A stretch of DNA of 64,000 nucleotides from Choanephora cucurbitarum (Eukaryota; Mucoromycota; Mucoromycetes; Mucorales; Choanephoraceae), in the NCBI GenBank assembly GCA_025331435.1, contig JAIWNI010000112.1:1-64000 (forward strand), read 5' to 3'. Positions 58,620 through 64,000 of this stretch are shown here, in pieces. Made by a program: the position numbers and the translations under genes. Each line of letters starts with the position of its first letter. Position 1 is the stretch's first letter. A model generated the notes under the pieces. That model worked only from the letters and a program-made list of their open reading frames with translations, was not told where the DNA came from and did no database searches.

Positions 58620-60230
58620 TTATGATCTCTTTGAACGAGATTTATCTTGGCTGTCATCGCGTTTGGGTAAGACGACGACATGATCAAGGTGTTGTTTAGA
58701 TGCAACAAACAAATGATGTGGGTGATTGCTAGCAGGCTCTTCAGGCGTACATGCCTTTATATTCTGAACCCATGTATCCTTAAGCACATCTCGAATCAAC
58801 CAACGCTCCTGTGGATCAGGCACTAGAATGTGCGATATACAAGATCTTGTGTAATCAGGTAATAGATCAAATAACTGCTTGGGCCCTGTACCCTCTGTTC
58901 GTACAAATTTCTGATAAGATACATCTCTATCAGGACGAGGAGCTTTCCAGGGAAATCGGCGAATGACCATACAGACATAGATAATAGCACAAGACCAGAC
59001 ATCTGCTTTACGTGCATCGTATTCTTTGTCTGTAAACAATTCAGGTGCAATATAAGGATCTGAACCACATACACCTTATAAAAAAAAAAGATATGTATGA
59101 ATTATTTTGGGTTACAATATATACATCTTCACTAGCTTTACCTTTACTCAAATGTACATGTCTATCAAACGGATATTTAAATACTGTAGCACAACCAAAA
59201 TCGATAATCTTGATGATGCCCCTTGCGTCCATGACTAAATTATCTAATTTAAGATCTCTATGTGCAATACCCATTGAATGCAGGTAGTCTACACCACTTA
59301 ATAACTGTCGCCAGCAACATTCAATTTCTTGAGATGACATTTTCTTGCTCATGACTACACTAAATAGGTCATTGGGAGCATATTCCATGATTTCGAAAAA
59401 AGCAGGCCCTTCTTCAATCAGGTCTAGAGTCTCGATTACGTTGGGATGATGTAGTGTTGAGCCAATGCAGAATTCTGCAGTTACTTTCTTTACATATTCT
59501 TTTTGGTTTTCACCTGCTGTTCTTTTTCTGAATTCCTTGACAGCAAATGTCTTTCCGTCTACACTTCGACGAATCACTCGAACCGATCCGCCAGCTCCTT
59601 TTCCTACAAAATGACCTTATATCACCAGCATGAGCTTATTTTCCTTTTTTTTTTGTATTGATTTATCTTACCCCATTTGCCATAGCGGCTTTCTATATTT
59701 TTGTTGAACTTGTTGGCAAAAGAGATATCACTATGCTTACTATAAGTGGAAGAATTGCTTTCGTCTGATACGTCATCTGCTATCGATCTTCTCTTTTTCT
59801 CTTGTCCCTTTTTGAAGAATCGCTTGAGATCATGGAAAATGGTATCTTTTTTCTCTAGAGCATGATGAAAATGTGTGTGATGGTAGTGCTTGTCATAAGC
59901 AGGTTTGTTGAACACGAATTGAGAAGGTGTGCTTGAACGAGAAGGTGATTTCTTGAATGCATCTTCTGGTAAGGAATGTTTATGGACATCTGAAGATACA
60001 GGCGAGACAGAATTGGGTGATTCTGAGTAAGGTGAAGGAGGAGCTGATGGGTCTGGAGTGACATTTTCAAATCGGTGTCTATTGATGGTCGAGTTCTCTA
60101 AGCCTTGATGTAAACGAAGCTTGTTCAGTTTATCCGTCAATACACGAGTTGATTGATTGGACAATGGATTGTGTTGGTGATATACAGAAGGTTCATGTCC
60201 ATGAGCCATGAAGCGTATTTCTGTAGCCAT
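58620..60230 (-). CDS. Ser/Thr protein kinase, HAL4/SAT4 (NPR1) subfamily
   Basis: Three exons, 60230-59672, 59603-59142 and 59074-58620, give 491 aa. The first ~185 residues are low-complexity, rich in Ser, Pro and His. The kinase has a Gly loop ([11 protein letters not shown]), Lys in [19 protein letters not shown] and an APE in [10 protein letters not shown]. The run [15 protein letters not shown] before [12 protein letters not shown] is typical of the fungal Hal4/Hal5/Npr1 kinases, which adjust K+ and nutrient transporters at the plasma membrane. All catalytic residues are present. No activation-loop insert is seen. Confidence 0.88.
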
Positions 60231-61196
60231 TCTTTCTATAAAGGGTATCGCTTTCAAGAAAAAAAAAAGAGAGGTAGAAAGAAAGGAAATAAGAGAGAAC
60301 GAAGACTTCTGCAAGATTCATTTAAATGTCGTTTTGACTTTGCGCTTGCGTCTCCGAACTTTCAATTAGCATACTTGGAAAAATTATTTTGCGTCTTTGA
60401 ACCATCTATGCATAAAAACGCTATCGTACTAGGGCAAACCAAATCTCGTTCTGATGCATAAAGTACTCTTTCTTTCTCTCTTTCTTAGAAGTTAGAAGAA
60501 AAATAGGAGAATAGGCTTTCATGTTGTATTTGCCTTTTTTGTTTGCTTTTGATTTCATTCGTTTGAAAAAAAAAAACATCTACACATGAGTAGTTCATTA
60601 GCGCAGAGACACTACAAAGCATTATGTCATATTTACCTGCATATCTCAATGAAGACAAGGAGTCATTTACTCGCTTCACTTTGATTGACATCTTTTACTG
60701 CACTAGTAGATAATACTCAAGATATAAAGAGAGATCAATACTTGTTCTTGTACAACTATCTCTCGTGCTATATATATAATAAAATAGCTTTTTTTTTCTG
60801 TGCTCCCAATATATATCATAGAAAATCAAAAATAATAGCCTTTGACCCAAAAGACTTTGTACCCAAAGTAGATCTTTCCAAATGTTTAATTGATGCGTTA
60901 TTACTATGCAAGCAAATCAAGAAAAAACGGTATAATCTTGTTCCTTTTTCAAAATAAAGAGAAACAGAGAGAGAGAGAGAGAGGGTTCAATTTTATGCCG
61001 AGTCTAAACTCAATACGGGTAAATAATGAAAACATTTTTTTTTAATTATGTGTATGAATGATTGAATTAAAAAGTATGTGCAGATGGGGAAAATAAAGAG
61101 AGAGAAATAAGGAAGAAGAGAGAGGATGGGAGATGGTTTAACCTTGAGCCTAACGTAAACCTTACTTTTCCTTCTTCTTTTTGAACTGTGATTTCT
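60231..61196. other. Intergenic between kinase and MCM7
   Basis: About 960 bp, with the kinase promoter at the left. A short plus-strand frame (60622-60714) and a longer one (60685-60957) might be remnants of a gene, but they do not join into a recognisable protein. A GA-repeat lies near 60965-60984. Confidence 0.4.
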
Positions 61197-63642
61197 TTAG
61201 TGAACAACAGTAAGACGAGCATGATCTGCTTGCCAGATATCTAAGTCAGTGTATTCACGAATAGCAGTTGTTAACTGAGCTTCTGTGTAACCTCTTGAGA
61301 GAACACGCTGTCTGATAGTAGACAAGGCAATAGAGCTGCCGTATTGGTATGTCAATTCCTTAACAATGTTGAAAATGCCTGATGTAGGTGATCTATCAGC
61401 ACGGCCATCACGCTTTTGATTATCATCAACTAATGAAGACTTGGAGACATCAATCAAACGAAGTGCTTCATCCACATCCATAGGCTCAACTCTGTCTGAC
61501 AAACGAACACGGGCCAAGGCTTGGGCCATACGAATGATACCCAACAGAGTACGTGCTGAGGCATAAGTGAATTGTTGTTGACGGTCTTCGTCAATCTTGT
61601 ATTGGCGTCTTAGACCAACATAGGCACTTGTGACATAGTCTGAGACTTCTGGTGTGAGCACAGGTCGCTTTGTTCTGGCATGAGCAACATAGTGTCTGAT
61701 CATGTAGGGTTCCAACACATCAAAGTCCATCTTGGGTGGCTTGTTGTGTGTGTGGACATAAGTAACGTGTTCGGCCAAGAGACGATCTAAATCGTCAGAA
61801 GGCTTATCGAGAATGAGATATAAGAGATCGAAACGAGAGAGTAAGGCAGCAGGCAGATTGATGTTTTGTGTAGGAGAAATACGGGTATTGTAACGACCAT
61901 AGAGAGGGTTAGCAGCAGCCAAGATAGAGGCACGAGCATTCAAGGTAGTGTTGATACCAGCCTTACTGATACTGATCGTCTGTTGTTCCATGACTTCGTG
62001 AATAGCTGTTCTATCAGAGTCATCCATCTTATCGAATTCATCAATACAACAGATACCGTTATCGGCCAAGACTAAGGCACCACCTTCCAAGATCATCTCA
62101 TCTGTCACAGGATCACGCATGACAGCAGCTGTCAAACCAACACCTGAAGAACCACGACCGGTTGTGTAGACACCACGAGGAGCCACCTTAGCAATGAATT
62201 TAAGCAATTGGGATTTAGCAACACCTGGATCACCCATCAAACAGATGTTGATATCACCACGAATCTTCATACCATCACCTACTGTCTTGTTCACACCACC
62301 TACAAGCAACAACAAGAGGGCCTTCTTGACATCGTCATGACCGTAGATTTCAGGGGCAATACTACGGGCCAAGTGGCTGTAGATGTTGGCATCTTGCTTC
62401 AATGCATTCAACTTGGCCTCATCCTCCTCGGTCAATTCGATTTCGTCGTACTGCTTCTTGAGACGATGAACATATTGAACTTCCAGATAGGTGTCGGTCA
62501 AGAGACCAGCGCGAAGTGCTCTGAAACCAGTGTATGGCATGGGCAAGAAAACACCACTCACATTAGCTACATCACCAGGTGTCAATTGACGACAGGCAGC
62601 ACCGTAGAGATGCAATGTCATGGTACGAGGAATATGACCAACAGGGACCTGATCTGTCAATTCTTGCAGCTTGACTTCCTGGAAAGCCAAGAACTTACTG
62701 GCACGAGTCTGCATATAAAGCTTACCCTTGATACCGTTGTTCTTACATTCTTCAGAGACACATTCAGTAAGAGGTGTGAATTGTCTTTGCTTGATTTCTT
62801 GAAAGATTTCATAACCACATGAGTCACAACTGTATGTGTTGACCTGGATAAAGGGCTTCACGTCAGATACACGGGTAATGATACCGCGTACAGTAACAAG
62901 ATGACCAAGCTCGGCACCATTGATCTGACGTACAGCATGAGCAGGACTTCCAGTCAAAGGCTTAAAGAAAACCTCACTATTGCCCAAAAATAAAATAAGA
63001 TTAATATCGACTTTTTCAATTCTTATAGAGATTACTGTACTATCGACGAGTCAAGACAGGAGGGAAAGTTTGTTCAGTCTCATTTGTTCTGTTGCTGTCA
63101 CGAATACTTCTTTGACGAATGATAACATCAAGCACGCTGTCCTTGTAACTCAAATCAGGGTTGGCAGGCTGCTTTTGAGATAAAAGTTCATCAATGACAG
63201 AAGAAGCAAGGTCAATATAATGCTTTGTGTTCCTCATAATGTTGGCTACTGTTCTCGAGGCGGAATCTTCAAACTGACAGGAAAGAGCAAATGGTGTTAG
63301 TCCATGACTTTTTTTTTAAAGTATAAAATGTACCTTGGCAAGATCGTCTAATTCAATATAAAGGACAGATTGTTCTCTATCCACAATTCTTTGCTAAAAT
63401 ACGTGCGTGTCAGTTTAGAGTGTTGAATTACTTGAGAGGTCCATTTACCAACTGAACATCGTATTTCAAATGAGTTTCTTCTTCTCCCATGCTAGAGGCT
63501 TCCTGCTTGAACTCAGAAAGGAAAGTACGAAGACTCTCTGTTCTAACGTGAGTCTTTCTTATGTGTTTGTCAAATGCTTTATTTAGTTACCCTTTTCCTC
63601 TTCATAATTGACTTGAATTTGAACAGGTGCAAGGGCTGCCAT
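61197..63642 (-). CDS. MCM7: DNA replication licensing factor MCM7
   Basis: Five exons (63642-63591, 63537-63449, 63393-63334, 63273-63041, 62976-61197) give 737 aa. The zinc-binding site is CDSCGYE...CVSEEC; the AAA+ core has Walker A ([11 protein letters not shown]), Walker B ([11 protein letters not shown]) and an Arg finger (LLSRFDLL). HNKPPKMDF and the C-terminal winged-helix region are MCM7-specific. MCM7 is one of the six Mcm2-7 subunits of the replicative helicase, loaded at origins in G1. The fourth intron splits a Tyr codon after CGA TA, giving LTRRYEVFF as in the family. MCB-like and CCAAT sites precede it. Confidence 0.96.
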
Positions 63643-64000
63643 TTTTTTTTTTTAGTAAGAGAAAAAAAAATAAGGGGGAGAAAAGTATGATTTCAATAGT
63701 TTAATGTAATTTTTTTTTTTTTGGTTATGATCGCGTCCAGCGCGTTTATTTAAAAATTTTTTGTGCACGTCATCAATCCAATAGGAAAGCGAGGATCTCT
63801 AATCGTCTTGTCTTATTGGATGATAGACAGAAGAAGGATCAGGATGGATCGAGTCTGTAGCAGGAAGATCGTCTGTGGATAGAGACAATGATCTGTAGAG
63901 TGTTTGTTCAAGTAATTGGTTGTTGATCGGTTTTCCTATACAATCATTCTATTTTTATCAATTGAGGAGCGATTACAGATAAGGAAATTAAGTTGTCAAA
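63643..64000 (-). promoter_or_regulatory. MCM7 upstream region with MCB-like and CCAAT motifs
   Basis: Two ACGCG cores on the MCM7 coding strand (63732-63736 and 63741-63745, in AACGCGC and GACGCGA contexts) lie about 90-105 bp upstream of the ATG. They resemble the MCB element used by MBF for G1/S genes. CCAAT motifs lie in both orientations at 63777-63782 and about 63815-63820. A long A/T run directly precedes the start. No open frame of note is seen in the rest of the window. Confidence 0.55.

Noticed and set aside
60960..60985. GA-repeat tract as a possible regulatory element or CRISPR-like repeat
   Set aside because: Simple dinucleotide repeat like others here (4650, 56190); no spacer structure, and CRISPR is not expected in a fungus.
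62208..62822. 204-codon frame opposite MCM7
   Set aside because: Antisense shadow of the MCM7 AAA+ and N-terminal region.

Overview
The window looks like nuclear DNA of an early-diverging fungus, most likely Mucoromycota/Mucorales. The DNA is AT-rich, introns are short (about 45-75 nt) with GT-AG ends and CTAAY-type branch sites, and the gene set is fungal: the ERMES subunit MMM1, a HAL4/SAT4-type kinase, a Pmc1-type Ca2+ ATPase and mitochondrial aconitase. A poly(ADP-ribose) polymerase, absent from ordinary yeasts, is also present. The lineage is inferred from reading only, not from a search.

Layout. 1-3811: 3' part of an apparently intact Ty3/Gypsy retrotransposon with its 3' LTR, inserted into the 3' end of a minus-strand PAS gene (3.8-4.6 kb). 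5.1-6.3 kb MMM1, 6.4-8.7 kb PRP40, 9.1-11.1 kb FCP1-type CTD phosphatase and 11.2-14.6 kb Ca2+ ATPase, all plus strand. 14.7-15.9 kb F-box protein and 16.8-18.3 kb SAC3-like protein (minus). 19.3-20.4 kb GNAT acetyltransferase (plus). 20.5-21.5 kb RRP42 (minus). 21.65-27.06 kb a complete-looking LINE with poly(A) tail and target-site duplication. 27.2-28.9 kb membrane glycosyltransferase and 29.6-30.4 kb thioesterase (minus). 30.4-39.9 kb is gene-poor, with a BP74-like secreted protein, a four-to-six-TM protein and an intronless KpsF/GutQ-type SIS-CBS protein. 40.0-50.3 kb is one very long minus-strand PARP gene. 52.7-52.9 kb small Zn-finger-like protein, 53.6-56.1 kb aconitase, 58.6-60.2 kb kinase and 61.2-63.6 kb MCM7, all minus.

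Most interesting is the PARP gene. By joining exons in phase I read a chromo-like module, a long ankyrin array, WGR, PARP regulatory and catalytic domains with an H-Y-E triad, and, on two further exons, a finger resembling PBZ (poly(ADP-ribose)-binding). A perfect 14-bp RFX X-box palindrome lies 174 bp upstream of its start codon. In budding yeast the RFX protein Crt1 represses DNA-damage genes, so damage-linked control of this PARP is a reasonable, untested hypothesis. A second X-box lies between the PAS gene and MMM1. MCM7 has MCB-like and CCAAT motifs upstream, as expected for an S-phase gene.

Limits. Exon boundaries were worked out by hand from splice signals and phase. The internal exons of the PARP gene were not all individually resolved, and the last FCP1 exon does not join in frame. 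Family names rest on motif recognition, not on searches.
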